Assembly (NCBI GenBank): GCA_015499995.1
Contig: JADNRV010000111.1
Location: forward strand, 1-64,000
Source of the DNA: Flammula alnicola
Lineage: Eukaryota; Basidiomycota; Agaricomycetes; Agaricales; Strophariaceae
Length of the DNA stretch: 64,000 nucleotides
Direction of reading: 5' to 3'
The notes under the pieces are model-generated. The model was given only the letters and a program-made list of their open reading frames with translations. It was not told where the DNA came from and made no database searches. Position numbers and translations under genes: made by a program. Positions 45,502 to 58,029 of this stretch are shown here, piece by piece (the first letter of the stretch is position 1; every line of letters starts with the position of its first letter).

Positions 45502-45993
45502 TTGCAGACAGAGGCTCTCAGAGATAGAGTCGAGCAAGCACCCCTCAGCCCTATTCGAGTCACCCATCTGGGAATAATATCATTTACCAGGGAGGGACTT
45601 GTGGGATCCGCCACGGGTATAATGCCGGCGTCAGGTTTAAGCCTACGAACTGGAAACTCTAACGCCGATAATCTCTTATCTCGAGCAGTCGGCAACTCCC
45701 TGAAGGCGCAAGGTTATAACGGGGGAATTGACGCCCACAGTAGTGTTTATACCCGAGTCTATCCCATACACGTCAGAGATGTTCGCATAATGGACCCACA
45801 GAACCTGATCACAGTACATTATGCGGGTCATTTATATCAAGTAGCCCATGCTGACCTCCTTGGATCATTGACACACGAACACCCTGAATTTACCACGATG
45901 TCAATCAATCGGAGTTGTGAGTGCTCTGTCGATTCTCGACCCACACGTCCGGCAAGTAAAGTCATTGGAGGAAGTACAACTGTAATCAGATGA
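45502..45993 (+). CDS. Hypothetical ORF, 163 codons, unrecognised
   Basis: An uninterrupted frame with mixed, protein-like composition (GYNGGIDAHSSVYTRVYPIHVRDVRIMD in part) but no known domain, signal peptide or membrane segment. No splice partners were identified. It may be one exon of a larger gene or a chance ORF. Confidence 0.25.
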   Translation: MQTEALRDRVEQAPLSPIRVTHLGIISFTREGLVGSATGIMPASGLSLRTGNSNADNLLSRAVGNSLKAQGYNGGIDAHSSVYTRVYPIHVRDVRIMDPQNLITVHYAGHLYQVAHADLLGSLTHEHPEFTTMSINRSCECSVDSRPTRPASKVIGGSTTVIR

Positions 45994-46345
45994 TACGATG
46001 CGAGAGATATCAAACCAGAATTCCAGAAGTGAGAAGCAGTCATTTGCGACAATGTCCACGAATGCAAAAGGAAATGGCACAACCTGCATGTTTCCCGATA
46101 CACGAGGCTGCTTTATACTTGATGAGGACGAGAGGTGTGTGTTTCAATATGCATCCTTATACCCACAAGGTTACCCATCTACCATTTTTTAAAACCGTTC
46201 AGACTGAGCTAAGGACGCTGTCGGAGCATACGAGACAAACAGTGCCAGGGCCGATGTCCACAAATGCAAGGTTTAAATACCTTGAGTCTTGAAAGCGTTT
46301 CGAGTTCTAAGCGCCCCCAACTCAGGTCTATTCCCACTTCACTAA

Positions 46346-47014
46346 ATGTCCTCATATACGTCGAGATCACCATCGACATCTTCGCGCGCGGCGGCGCGGG
46401 CCCGCATGCGAGAGCGTGCTGCTGCCAATGCCAAAAAGTGCGAACTCATCCAACAGGAGCACTTCTCCGAGTCCAGAAGCGACAGTCCCCAAATCTCCGC
46501 AAAGTCGAGTCCCGTTCGTCGACCCAAGGAGACAGAAAGTGTTTCGAGACCATCATCCGGTTTATTACATGCGGCAGCAGTGGATAGACCACGAGTGCAC
46601 CCGTACGCCCCAGTAATGCATCCCTCACACACATCGCGACACATGGACCAGACATCGATCTACGACGCAACTGTTAAACCCCAAGATGGGAGCCCAGATT
46701 TGGATCGTCCACTGGTTTTGAGCAGACCTTCTAGTCACGAGGACGGTCAGTCGGATGGGGCGCCAGGAGGGGGAAGCCGGCATGGCAGAGTTAAGAAAGT
46801 CAGGTCGAGGGTCAGGTTATATCGCGACCCAGACGACCAGTCAACAACCGACAGTCACCTTTCAAGCGCCCGAGAAAAGGATCCTGGGAGACATTGCGAT
46901 TGCGAGTTCGATTCACCCTATATCCCGGGGTCCTCCTCTGAAAGTAACCTCCGATGTTTGACTTGGTTGAGAAGTGTGCCGAAAAATGGGGATTTTTGTA
47001 AACCATTGGATTAA
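46346..47014 (+). CDS. Hypothetical disordered protein
   Basis: A single open frame of 222 residues starting at ATG (MSSYTSRSPSTSS). The N-terminus is Ser/Arg/Ala-rich with a short basic helix (AAARARMRERAAANAKK); the rest is polar, rich in Ser, Pro, Arg and Asp, with no recognised domain. It lies convergent to the low-complexity gene at 47256-48250 and resembles that family in composition but lacks its GGYVV motif. Whether it is expressed is unknown. Confidence 0.35.
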   Translation: MSSYTSRSPSTSSRAAARARMRERAAANAKKCELIQQEHFSESRSDSPQISAKSSPVRRPKETESVSRPSSGLLHAAAVDRPRVHPYAPVMHPSHTSRHMDQTSIYDATVKPQDGSPDLDRPLVLSRPSSHEDGQSDGAPGGGSRHGRVKKVRSRVRLYRDPDDQSTTDSHLSSAREKDPGRHCDCEFDSPYIPGSSSESNLRCLTWLRSVPKNGDFCKPLD

Positions 47015-47255
47015 ATATTGAGAACGAGGAAAGCTAGGACAAGTAGAAGTACTTTACAAATTATACCTCCTGCGATGATCTGGGAGGAGTCTAATGAACG
47101 TACCGATGCTTACAATATGGTTACATCTGTAATTCTTCAATCGTAGTCGCTCAAGTTTGGACGGCATTACTGCGCATAATCGGAAGTGTATCACCTGAGT
47201 CATTATATACCGATAATTATATGTGCTCTAGTATTTCTTTCTTCGAATGCCCCAC

Positions 47256-48250
47256 TTAGAAGGAGAGAAAATTTGCCCTAGGAAGGAGCGGTTTCCGGGA
47301 TTCTTGTAATGTTTTGGATCCTACAGTGAACATCGTAGATACCATCAACCACCGTTCACAGCCGCAAAAAAGAAGAGGAGACTCACAAGGACCTGAAGGC
47401 TCTGACCAACAGCCGGAATTACGACGTATCCACCAGAGCCTCCATTGATGGGCACGACGATAGGGTGTGTCCGCGACGGCTGAATAACGGTAGGAGTGGT
47501 CTGATATGGATGAATCGTCCTGTAATTATGGGGTGACGGAGAACGAGAAGATCTTGATGAATAAGAGCCTGTCGAATACGAATCCCTGGATGATGATCGC
47601 GAAGAGCGCGATCTGTCTGACTCGGGGACACTGATAGGCACTTGAATGTGAGACGATGGATATCGCTCCATGGAACGGGAGTGCAAGTGATGAGAAGACG
47701 GGTAAGGAATGCCTGTCAATGTTGGAGAAGTACGAATGCGGTTGTCTTGTGACCTTGAAGGATGATACTGCTCGGGGAGAGGAAGGAACTCAGCGAGTGA
47801 TGGGTGTCGGGACATGGCTTGGCTTGTTGAGCCCTGTCGGGTATCGAGCGGATGCGGGAAAGTACCTGCAACCCCGACGTGGTTAAAGGAGGCATTCTGA
47901 TTTTGGTTATAGAGTTGAGGTGGTACGGAAGCGTTTGCGGAGGCGCTCACTCCTACGCTGTGGCGTACAGGTAGGTCGGGATTAAATCTATCCCCATTTC
48001 GTCCTTGATATCGCTGATTATGATCGTGATATCTCGACCTTCCTCGGCGCTGGGACCGACGACCTTGACCGTAATGAGCCTGGTCACCGTATGGTAGACC
48101 GGTGTCAAAACCGACCCCACCATCCGAAGCCGTAACCATAAAGGGATTCTGAGTTGGATACCGCTGGGCCGACCCGACCCATTGTCCAATGCGGTTTTGA
48201 GTAGCCTGATAATGTTCGAAAGCGTCTGGAGAGAAGTCGTATTCCGTCAT
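47256..48250 (-). CDS. Third member of the IVVP-GGYVV low-complexity family
   Basis: Two exons, 48250-47387 and 47321-47256, with a 65-base GTGAGT intron; 309 residues. Most of the protein is disordered (Tyr/Gln/Gly-, then Ser/Arg-rich, with SRSSRSSSRDSYSTGSYSS). It ends exon 1 with TVIQPSRTHPIVVPINGG then SGGYVVIPAVGQSLQVL. The same motif sits at the same distance before the same phase-0 intron in the gene at 19845-21072. Exon 2 is short and basic with an NPG motif, as in the paralogue. Function unknown. The shared intron position supports both models. Confidence 0.75.
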
Positions 48251-49068
48251 GGTAAGATGTGGAATACATTCCTTGGATTAAACATCTTTAATAACGCACC
48301 CGTGGATGGCGTGCATTACACGCACCTGGCAAGCATGGCTTAATCCACGTGTTGGAAATGGTGCATGACACACTTGAACACGCGGAAGCCTACCGCATCA
48401 AAGACCTAAATGAAGTGTTAGAGACCTTATCAGATATTTTACGGGCAATGTATGCCTCCCCCGATCCGCACTACCGCTGGCAAGGTCTGCAGTGGCGCGT
48501 TGGCGCGCAGAAGAGCTGGGAGACAGGTCACGCGCGTACGTCTGACAATCAAGAACGAATGGACAAAAAAAGCTAAGGAGTATCGAATTTGTTCGATATT
48601 GTGCAGACTGAGACAGACTAGCAGACAGGCAACCATGCTACGTTCTTTAAACCTGAAGAATGACATCAATTAATATAAGTATCGCAGGCTGTGTGTTATA
48701 CTGGGCGGCATTAAACGTGGACGATGAAGGAGTATAGAAATAGGACTCACTGCATCAATGAAATTTGACGCCTGTCCGTTCATCAAAGGAGATGAAGAGA
48801 AAACTTCCTATTGGTACGTATGAACATTAGGGAGAATAGAAGTTGAAAACGAGAAAGCAATGTGCCGAACTGGAAAATTTCCGGGGCATTCGGAGAAAGC
48901 CGAAAGGCCTTTGTCAAGCAAGGCACAACGATGATTTACCCCTGTTAATACCCTGTTAAGGCGCTTAAATTCTTGTTAAATTACAATTAAATTCGGCAAG
49001 CTTCTCGAGTCCGTTTAAAATTGCCAACAGTGTAGTTAATAACACGCCGTGGAGATTTTAAGAGGAAT
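48251..49068. other. Intergenic, no gene recognised
   Basis: Contains the promoter side of the low-complexity gene and the 3' flank of the DUF4238 gene. Short plus-strand ORFs near 48349-48673 have no domain. Confidence 0.4.
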
Positions 49069-50916
49069 TTAAGTGATAATCGTAATCCATGGGTACAATA
49101 AGTCAGTTAATACATCTGGTCTCATCTCCGCAAGCCAATGAGTGATTCCAATCATCGCCGCTTCGTAAATCAAATTGGCCAAGAGGTCATTCGATAATCG
49201 CCCCACCCGAAGCTGATCAACCTGATGTCCAAGGAGCGAGAAGAAAATGTTCGATTCGTCCCTTGGGAGGGTCTCTACAATGGTCTTGGATGCGCTGGAA
49301 GTGGTTCCGAATGATGGAAGGGGCGGATCCAAAAGGTATCGTAGTTTAGAGATGCCTTCTTTGCTGATTCTCCGAATTCTTGATGATACAGAATTGGACA
49401 AGGACGGTGCGTCGGTGGCCATGTGAAATACAAGGTATGCTCGGTTATATGAGGACGGGAATTCGATGCCTTTTGCAACGGTAAACCGCAAAAACATGTG
49501 CAATTGAAGGTCCGCGTCTGTGTCGGCATTCCAAGATAGGTTGGGTGTTAATAAAGGAATGGCGGAAGGCGAAATCGCTTCATTCTTCATGTTGGACAAT
49601 TCTTGGAGAAGAGGCCGGAAAAGTATCCTTTTCCCGCCAAGAAATGTGTTATGGGAAGCCATGTAAGCCCGGAGCGTCTCATGCATGGTGTTGGGGGATG
49701 AAAATGTTAGCGAGCCAGTGGGATGGAGGTTGGCGTTCATCATGATCACTTCGTTGACTGCAAATGTTTCTGCATTCGTGAGCTTCGTAATGCCGAAGGT
49801 AAATCGATCCTCCTGGGCCTGTGGAGATGAGCGATATGTGTCCCGCAGATTCTTGTAAGTCCATTCGTCGGCATCGTCCACGTCGAGGAAGATATCCTTA
49901 TTTGCGTACTCAATTTTTGGCTGAGTAATGGCGATACCCGCAAGGCAGCTGTAGAGAACTGAGGGGTCATTAGAGTGGGGGTGGTGGAGAAAGGTCCGCC
50001 GAAGAACTATGGCAATACGGGGGCTCACGACATATAGTCTGTGGGCTCCCGGGCTGCCATAGATCAGGCCCTCCCAAAGCCCGAATCCGTTTCCACCCAG
50101 GACAAACTCGGTGTCTGCGGCCGCCTCCCAGACACCAAGGAAGAAATAGTTCGCTTGACTCTCGTAGTCGATGGCATACCAATCCTCAATGTCTGGGTCC
50201 ACTCCTCTCCTCAACATTTCATGCAGCCGATGGTCTCCGTACCTTTCTCGTATGCGCTCTCCTGTTGCGACGATCTCTTGGTGTGGGGTATCTAGGTAAT
50301 AGCGCAACCCATCAAGCCAAACGTCGACCTCTGTCGCAAGCTGTCGGGTTTTCTTGTACCTTCGAATCCAATCGGCGAGAGGAGCATTGTGGGGACTTTT
50401 CTCCTGGAAATACGTGGAGGAAACCGCATCGTTGCGATAGTGCATCAAGAAGATAAACTTTCGCAACGTGGCGAGCTCCAACCTCGAGAGTGTAAACTGC
50501 TGGGATTTCAGGCCACTGTGAATTGACCTAATGACCCAAGATGCGTTGTTCTCGAGGCCAGAAAGTTTTACCTCCAAGTGGTCAACGTTGGCGGGGTTGT
50601 TTCCATCGCGATAAAGATTGGTTCTGCCGTATACCCTAGACAAAGGTCGAATCTGAAGAACACCAGACGATATATCGTAGAAAAAGATGGTCTCTGTATC
50701 TTCTCCCGTCTTGTGAGCTTTCCAGAAAGATTTGGTCCGGTCTCGCTTGGTCCTGGACTAAGTGATAAGCAATCGTGGTGGCGGATTGAAAACATAATTA
50801 GTTGGGGGTACGCACAATGAGCGCCGGGGTCCGATCTGAAACTGTCGCAAAATGAATCGCGGGATATAATGATGATATTGGTCTTTGACAGAGGGAGGTT
50901 TGGAGCCTGAGGACAT
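49069..50916 (-). CDS. DUF4238 family protein
   Basis: Two exons, 50916-50812 and 50757-49069, with a 54-base intron; 597 residues. The N-terminus has the family signature DQYHHYIPRFILRQFQ near residue 12. After the intron come IFFYDISSGVLQIRPLSRVYG and NLYRDGNNPANVDHLEVKLSGLENNASWVI, which match the layout of fungal DUF4238 proteins. The middle part (LRKFIFLMHYRN, and NYFFLGVWEAAADTEFVLGGNGFGLWEG) is also typical. DUF4238 proteins occur in fungi and bacteria and have no established function. No signal peptide or membrane segment is seen, so it is probably intracellular. Confidence 0.85.
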
Positions 50917-51531
50917 GGCGTAGTCGACGTCTTGGAAAGAGTCGGGATTCGTGGGATGGCGTTCCTGGTGTTGCCGGAGGCCGCCCACTCACTTCAAAGA
51001 AGAAAAGATTCGCACAAGAAGGCTCTCACGAGTCATCTATAACTCCACTATGAGACCTGGATTCTACGCCAATATTACCTGGTACCGTACCATGACAAAT
51101 AATGTACACTTGGATCTATTCTGGTACGACCTACAGAACTAATTTGGATGGAACCCTTTCCATGGGTTATCGTCGCTCTTCTCTACTACCGCGACATTGG
51201 ATATATAATCTAAACACGTTACTGCACTGATGGTTGAGCCCGCCGTGTCATACGAATCGACTCTTCTTGAGTATCTCCGGAATGTCCATCAGGAAGCCCG
51301 TCCTCATCTCCATCTCCTTCCGCATGGGAATCATCATGAGATCGGTTCTGAGGTTCCTGAGTGGCTTTTTGCTTGAAATGACCATCGTGAAATTTTTGAA
51401 ATGTATTCTGTGTAATACTTTAGTTTCTCTGGCACGTTTTCAGTGAAGAATTGTGATACATACATCGTCTCGTCCCTCTCTTGGTCCCGCATTGACATCC
51501 TGTTCTAATATATCGGGATTTTGATCATGAT

Positions 51532-51966
51532 TTAGACTACCTGTATGTGAGTGCAGGCTATTATTTGCCTGAGGATCATCCAAACTATTTTGAAGTTATC
51601 TACAAACACGCTGGAACACGCTACACATACTGTCTGCGGTTCAGCGTTGCGGCGACGCTTCGTGTATCGTCCTTCTTCTTCTTCTTCTTCTCCTTGTTGT
51701 CCATGCCTAGCACCGATTTCAAGCCCATCTATATTTCCTCCCCTTTCCTTTCTAGCCAGCTCTTCTCTCGAGGCCATCCACTCGTCAAACGTTGCGATTC
51801 TTGGCCTGTTCGCTGTTGCCTTAACTCGATGTCTTGTGATTGTCTTGGTGCTCATAAGCGCACCATTGCAGCTGGGGCAGTAGCAAGGTTCCTTTGGCAC
51901 CATAATAGATGCGATGGGACTTGTGTCATGCAAACGTGCCATTGGACGTGGTTGAGAGATTGTCAT
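51532..51966 (-). pseudogene. Fragment of a transposon-associated zinc-finger protein
   Basis: The peptide contains CYCPSCNGALMSTKTITRH, a Cys-X2-Cys ... His finger of the kind found at the N-terminus of basidiomycete proteins encoded next to Tnp2/CACTA transposases. It is followed by TFDEWMASREEL and a Glu-rich run. The expected long remainder and transposase are absent, so this is likely a leftover. The ORF also runs into unrelated sequence at its 3' end. Confidence 0.4.
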
Positions 51967-54099
51967 TTTCGATCTCAGCTTGAATATTTGCTCTGCCGGA
52001 GCCAGAGCAAATCAGTGTGCCGACTTGCTCAGCTCAGACCGGAGATTGTGCAGACCCTCCCTCTTCCACAACTCAACGACGACTCTCCGGATGTCTTGCA
52101 TATCAGCGTGGAACGTTGCTCTTTTTCAAGGTAAAGGCAAGTTCAAAGTTCCTTTTCATTGGAAAGTACTAATAATCTATTGTATCAACAGACTACTTAC
52201 ACGACGACGACGGGGCTCTCGACCGACAACGACTACCTACGACGGACGTGGCGCGTGCACGGATGCCTCAACGATGGTCTGGGAGGTGGAGGATTGGGCT
52301 GGAAGCCGAGTCTATGACACAAGGTGAGTACTGGGCTTTTTCTGCTATCCAAATCGTACTCTTACCTTTCTTTCTTCGTTATATCAGTCTCAAACCGTAA
52401 TCGATACCCATATGATATCTCCGCGTCGACAAATCACGCCATTTCATGACGACGCAGCCCCCCATCGTTCGACCGTCACGGGAGGTGTTCTTCGTACATG
52501 TGACGGTATGTACAGACTTGCGCTATTGCTACCACCATCAGCAGCTCATTTATACCCCCAGGAATACCCATCCAACAGGGCATTCATTGCCTATGACCTC
52601 CACCAGCGCGGCGTTCGACGTTGAAGGCAAGGTGTGGGTCGGGAGCAGCGGTGAGGCCGAACGACGTTCTGCAGGTGAGAGGGTAAGTCCATCGCGTCCA
52701 AGTCTTTTGTATTTCGTACTTACCGGTCTCCAGCATTTGTCAATAGCCCTACGCCGTCTCATACGACCACCAGCACGACTCTAGCACTAAGTCAGCCAGA
52801 GTGCCCATGACACGGATGGGTTTGGGTTGTAAGGACGGAGGCTGGCTGTCACGGTATACGGTAAGTACTCTTTTAACTCAGTCTAACAAGCTTCTTACCT
52901 TCTATCATTTGTCTAGCTCTCGACTCTCAACCGGCATGCCCAATGACCCTCAACCGACGCCCCGCCCACCATATCCACCACTTGTCGCCAACACCGCAAT
53001 CTCCACTTCAATGCATGCCCTTGGGCTCAACAACGACAATGAGAGAGCACGGGAAACCTAGCAATGATGCATGTAAGTCTTTCTACACTTTCTCGAGTCG
53101 CTTTATACATTCTTACCTAGTCTGCCGTGCACCTTAGGCCATAATTTCGCAATCGCAGCTCACGGCGTCAGGATTTGACTACGACGGATGGAAGGGCGCG
53201 CAGACGGCGTTCAACCTCAGGAACGTTGAATTGCCTGCGCTGTGGGATGGCGATGATGAGTCATAAACGCGACTTCAAGTCTAAGGCGGCGTACTTACCG
53301 CGGCGGGCGACAGGACGTGAACGCGAGCCCAATTCTTACACAGTGGTCCTGGGAATGACGAAATGAGGGGTCTAATAAGGTACATTAGTTCGTTTCTTCC
53401 CCGTCGTTGCTACAAACGACTTACACGCGTAAGATTCATCCACATACCTGGCGATGACGGCGATGACTTTTGGAGGTTCGGATTACTACAACGCGGGTCT
53501 AAGGTGCGCTAAACGTCGGTATTAGTATCATGAAGACACAGAGTAAGGACGATGACTGACAGCGGTAGTTTGACAAGTAGAGGGTGCTGAATAATACATT
53601 GGTAACTGATCAATCGATCACTGTTCGCGTTCAGAATTCTGGTACTTGTATAACATCAAGAAAGTAGGCTTGTCATCCTCTCACCTACGGATCTCAATCA
53701 CTGCCTGGTGGAAATCAACAAGAAGAGAACCTTACCTGCACGGAATGATTGCCAGCACACTCAACGATGCTGACGATCTAGAAGATGCATCAGCACGTTG
53801 GAATAGCAAATCCAATGAATAGGTAATCCTCTCACACCAGCACACACAGAACGAGAACAAGAACGATGATCACACAATTGGCACATCCGGAAATAGAAAA
53901 ATTATATTGTCCTTGTTCTTTTCGGCATGTGCTCAGAGTTCTAGTCTGATCGATATCTACTTTTCTCTAGTTGTGTGTTGGTACATGATTGACATGTGTA
54001 TAGAGTGAGGTTTCGTCTCCGAACAGCTGCCCTGGATGCGCTTAATATGTTAGTCATGGGTGCACATATGGAGGTGGGAGTGGCAAGAGTGCTTGATAG
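51967..54099. other. Unresolved region with splice-like signals
   Basis: Plus-strand segments around 52080-53370 are bounded by good donors and acceptors (GTAAAG...CAACAG at 52131-52190, GTGAGT...ATCAG at 52324-52387). No reading frame through them gives a recognisable protein. It may be a decayed multi-exon gene. The last few hundred bases are AT-rich with nothing recognised. Confidence 0.25.
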
Positions 54100-55862
54100 C
54101 GTCTGTGAATTTGGGTTTCCTGGATCGGAGTTCTTTTTGGTTTGGATGAAGGGTTTGAGCAATGTGCAGACAATTTTCGAAGTCTAAGTGCATATGACGA
54201 AAGTTATAAAGTCGGTCAAACAATCCCATCTCTATTTAATGCTAGTCCAAATCAAAATCATATGGTTCGCTACAGATACGTGTAGCATATTCCAAGAAGG
54301 GATCAAAGGAAGGAGGCTCTAATTTAGAACCCTGTACGAAGAGGCGGAAAGGTCCATGCTTCAATAGGTCGGCTAATCTCAACCTTAAGACTTGCTCGAT
54401 AAATGCCGCTTGGGAGGGTGTTAATTTTGTTCCTTCCTCGTCCTGGGTGGCTAAGAAATTAATATGAATTCGGGAAAGTGTTGGCCACTCCAAGGCCAGC
54501 GAATCCAGAGAAAACAGAGCCTGGAATAATTCCCATGGCAGAGAGTCCATCATCTCGATTCCCGACTCCATGGTGCCGATGAAGAGATGAAGAGATTCGA
54601 GGGCGGTATCACTGTGTCCACTGTGGGCGAAGATACGTAGGACCTCGACAATCCATTCGATCCGTTCATGTGGCGTTGGTGCGCTAGGCCATTCTGGGGG
54701 TTGGTCAGGGTGCACATCCGTGTCCCAAAAGTCAGAGAGGTTAAACCCGAACGTAACTTCTTTCAATGCAGTGAATACCTTCGGGTCCAAGATCCGAGAA
54801 TTCGCTTGTTCTCCTGGTCCTACACATTCATTTAGTAAGGAGCATTCAATACGATCTATTGAAAAGAAAACGTACCCATCCTCCAGTCATTGAAAAATAT
54901 TTTCAAATCTGTCAAAGTCGAAGAGCAGGATTTCAACCAAATCATCATAGTCGAAGGGGTAAACAAAATCGATGATGCGAAGATGAGGGTGGTAAGCCTT
55001 TCTAAAGTCATTATGGGTGGATTGTATTTTGGAGAGAGCAAGTGGGATAATGAGTGTTCATCCCAGAACCTAAGCGTGCGTGGCTTGCAATGAGTGGACT
55101 GTCGCGGGAGTCGTTTCTCTCCGGGAGACACCCTGATTCCAGCGATATTGAAAATGTCGACTTGCTGCAATTTTCGAATCGACTCTGGAGGTAGTCCACC
55201 GGCGAGATATGATAACTCAGAAAGAGAGGGAAGGGAGAAATATGCATCCAAGCCATTCAGCACATTTCGGGGGAATGTGAACACGTTTCTCATAGACCAT
55301 GTGAAGTGTTTGAGAACTGAGTATTGGCGCGTCAGAATGTAACATACACTGTCTTGTTCCCGACTTTCGACTCCATCCTTCATCGCTGGTGATAGCTCAT
55401 ATGCGTCTTCGTCCTCGCCAATCCAAAGGACTTGAATGTGGTCGATGATGCCCGGATTCTTTCGGATTTCGGTTACAAATCTCTCGGCGGAGCTTTCAAC
55501 ATCCCCTTCTGAATCAACAGCGAAGGGTCCAGCGTCTCCTTCTTCGGCGGCGTCTTCAACCTCGTCTTCATCGGAGGATTGGCAATTTAACCTAATTGAT
55601 ATGGATCGAAACTTGAGCAATCGAAGTAAGTAATTGAGATGTCGACAAGTGAGGGAGAGAGTGGCGATTGTAGCTGGCGTGTCGACGAGATGATCGTGAG
55701 CGATAAAGTACCAGATATCTCCGGAGAGATTCGGATAGATCTCTGTCTTTGCTCCATAATCGATAATCCTCTAACGAGGCTTAGAATTGATCTTTCAGAA
55801 GAGAGTGTAGCGATGAAAGTCGTATGCGAGAAGTACTGAGAGAGGTGGGTTGCGACTGCACC
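54100..55862 (-). repeat. Inverted segmental duplication, left arm
   Basis: About 1.75 kb that is the reverse-complement counterpart of 58030-59760, highly similar throughout exons, intron and flanks. The spacer between the arms is about 2.2 kb. Confidence 0.9.
54242..55757 (-). pseudogene. F-box-like gene, frame-shifted copy of the inverted duplication
   Basis: The same two-exon structure as the partner gene at 58145-59662: exon 1 55757-54876, intron, exon 2 54819-54242. Exon 1 is 882 bases instead of 880, because GA is repeated just after the shared start codon (CAGAGATC versus CAGATC). The F-box segment is therefore out of frame with that ATG, while the remaining roughly 290 + 192 codons stay open and well conserved. 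A protein could only be made from another start. The body (SSDEDEVEDAAEEGD, IDHIQVLWIGEDEDAYELS, then the FGFNLSDFWDTDVHPDQPPEWP exon) closely matches the partner, so the lesion is young. Confidence 0.75.
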
Positions 55863-58029
55863 AATTAGTGCGGAACTTTAAAAGTACAAAACATGCATGG
55901 ACCTGCGCATTGCCTTCAATCCCCACCAGTGGTGTGGGGGATGTCTATTGTTCCATCAAATCCAGGCCTTTGGATGATTGAAGTTCGCAAAAGGGGCTTG
56001 CACAGCCCACAGCTCAATAATAAAGTCTTTGGAAAAAATTGTAAGTAGTACATCATTTGTATCATATGTTCTACTAAGGAACGTTGGAGCAGTCCAATCT
56101 GACCGGACGCTCGGAAGGAGGAGCTCGGATACGCGTCGAGCATGCCGTGCGGTATAGCGTCGCAGGCAAAGAAGCACGAGACCATGCACAGCCGCTGATG
56201 GAATCTAATCTACCCAATCTGGCCGAACGCCCTGCCAGTCCATCAGTAAATTGTGGAAATTTGTGTAACGCCTTATAAGGGGAATATCAGTGCTGCCATA
56301 TCATGTCACCGGTATAATTTCCAATCATATGGCAGCACCCGTTACAATGGCAATACGTCAGCACCCCTCCTTAATATCTTTGCCGCCATTTTGCTGCCGT
56401 TCCGGTAGCAATGTGTCATTGCTGTAAGGGTGAGACAACATTTCAAGGCCTTGTATTGCTAGGTATTTCTGAGTAGCATTTGTAATGACAATGTAACTAT
56501 TCCATCGGTTTAATATAGCTTGCGTCGCTTCGAGAATATGGTTCAAATCTGATTTATTTCAATACTACTAATACAGTACTGGAAAGTAGACGCTACAGAA
56601 CAGACACTGCCACGAATGTGATCAGAGCGGTAAATAAGAAAGTGAGACTTCGACAACGTACCAAAGGTGCACCCAAATTCCAGCATCAACATACGACAAG
56701 CTTGTACTTGAAGATGACTCGATGACATGGCAGCGCGTGGCTCAAGCACAAAGGTGACGAGCTTGCTAGAAACTCGGAAGCTCTAAAATAAACAAGGGTT
56801 AGTGAAGGAGACAACGATGATCCAAGAACAAACATACCAATTGCTCAAACGAGGCAAGTTGCAATGATTCCGATGACGTGAAACAAACCGAAGAGCTGCT
56901 GACTGCGGCAATCTAGTGGCAATGAATGGAAGAGATGTACGCCCGTCAGCACCATCTCTACCATCCATGAACCAAACCAATGTCGGAGTTGGGCTTGGGG
57001 CGCTCGTCAGCGTCACAAGCCCAACAACGACATGGGAGGAAAGACGGGCTCGATCAGGAGTTCTCTGGTTCTTTTCCTATAGATTTTCGCATCCTAGAGG
57101 GAGTGACCTTGGGGGAGAGCAGCAGCAGGCCGAGGTAGGGGAGTGAGGACATATTGGTGGGAGGGAAAGATGCAAGCAACGAAGTTCAACTTACATCAAT
57201 TCCCTTTTCCGACCGTTGAATGTTCACGTGATCTCCGGTTTAACGCGTTCCGTTCTGTTCCGACGCCGATGTGCCTGGTTCCCTGAACAATTCTCTCCGA
57301 CTCCGATTCTTAAGTCCGCGACTCAACAGTCAGTAATGTCCAGTAACCTACTCCAAGCACTGCCGCCTGGCTCTGCAATAGAATAAGGCAGAAGCATGAT
57401 GCTCGGGTTGACTTCATATCCGCTGGCAGTCGTGAGTTTACAGACTTACAGGGAGAAATAGTTCTGACCTCACTCGGAGCGCGACTCGGATGTCTAGTCC
57501 ATAAATGGATCGCCGAAGGCTTTCTTCAAGTTGGCGAGATTCAAAGAGATTATACCCAACCTGAAATACTGATTAGCAAGTCGCAATCCTCTGGCAATTA
57601 CGAAAACTTCATTATAAATTTTAATCATACTGACGAGCATTTACATGACCCCCGAAATGCTGGTACTACTTTTGCAACTGAGTATAATTAATGTCTAATA
57701 ATGATCACTCACTCATAACCTTCATATCATTCTGAGAGAGGCAATATATTGATCTATAAGATTTACATGAGCTTATAAAAATCTGACCAGAATATTACAT
57801 TCCGATAACGTCTCGACCATATCGGCAACCAAGATATAATGCCATATCTGGTGTTGTCATCAGTCGCAACACTGCCACCGGGTTGTCGGAGCCACAACCG
57901 CATACCAACTTTTCCACGATTTACTGATGTCTCCAGATCACACTCAACGTGTGCAAGATTGGGTAGATATCCGACTTGAAATGACTTCGAGCGTCGGGAG
58001 CGACCAAAGTTGACCGTCACCAAACCCCC
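55863..58029. other. Spacer between the inverted arms
   Basis: It contains the SINE-like copy at 56082-56246; otherwise only short ORFs without domains. No gene was recognised. Confidence 0.4.
56082..56246 (-). repeat. SINE-like dispersed repeat, copy 3
   Basis: Read on the minus strand: CTGGCAGGGCGTTCGGCCAG, AGATTAGATT, GGCTGTGCATGG, TGCGACGCTATACCGCACGG, then CTCGACGCGTATCCGAGCTC and GGTCAGATTGGACTGCTCC. Parts recur at 39004-39184 and 43238-43332. Confidence 0.55.

Noticed and set aside
53941..54187. Short ORFs sharing sequence with 59700-59760
   Set aside because: The similarity is the 3' flank of the inverted F-box duplication, not a separate gene.
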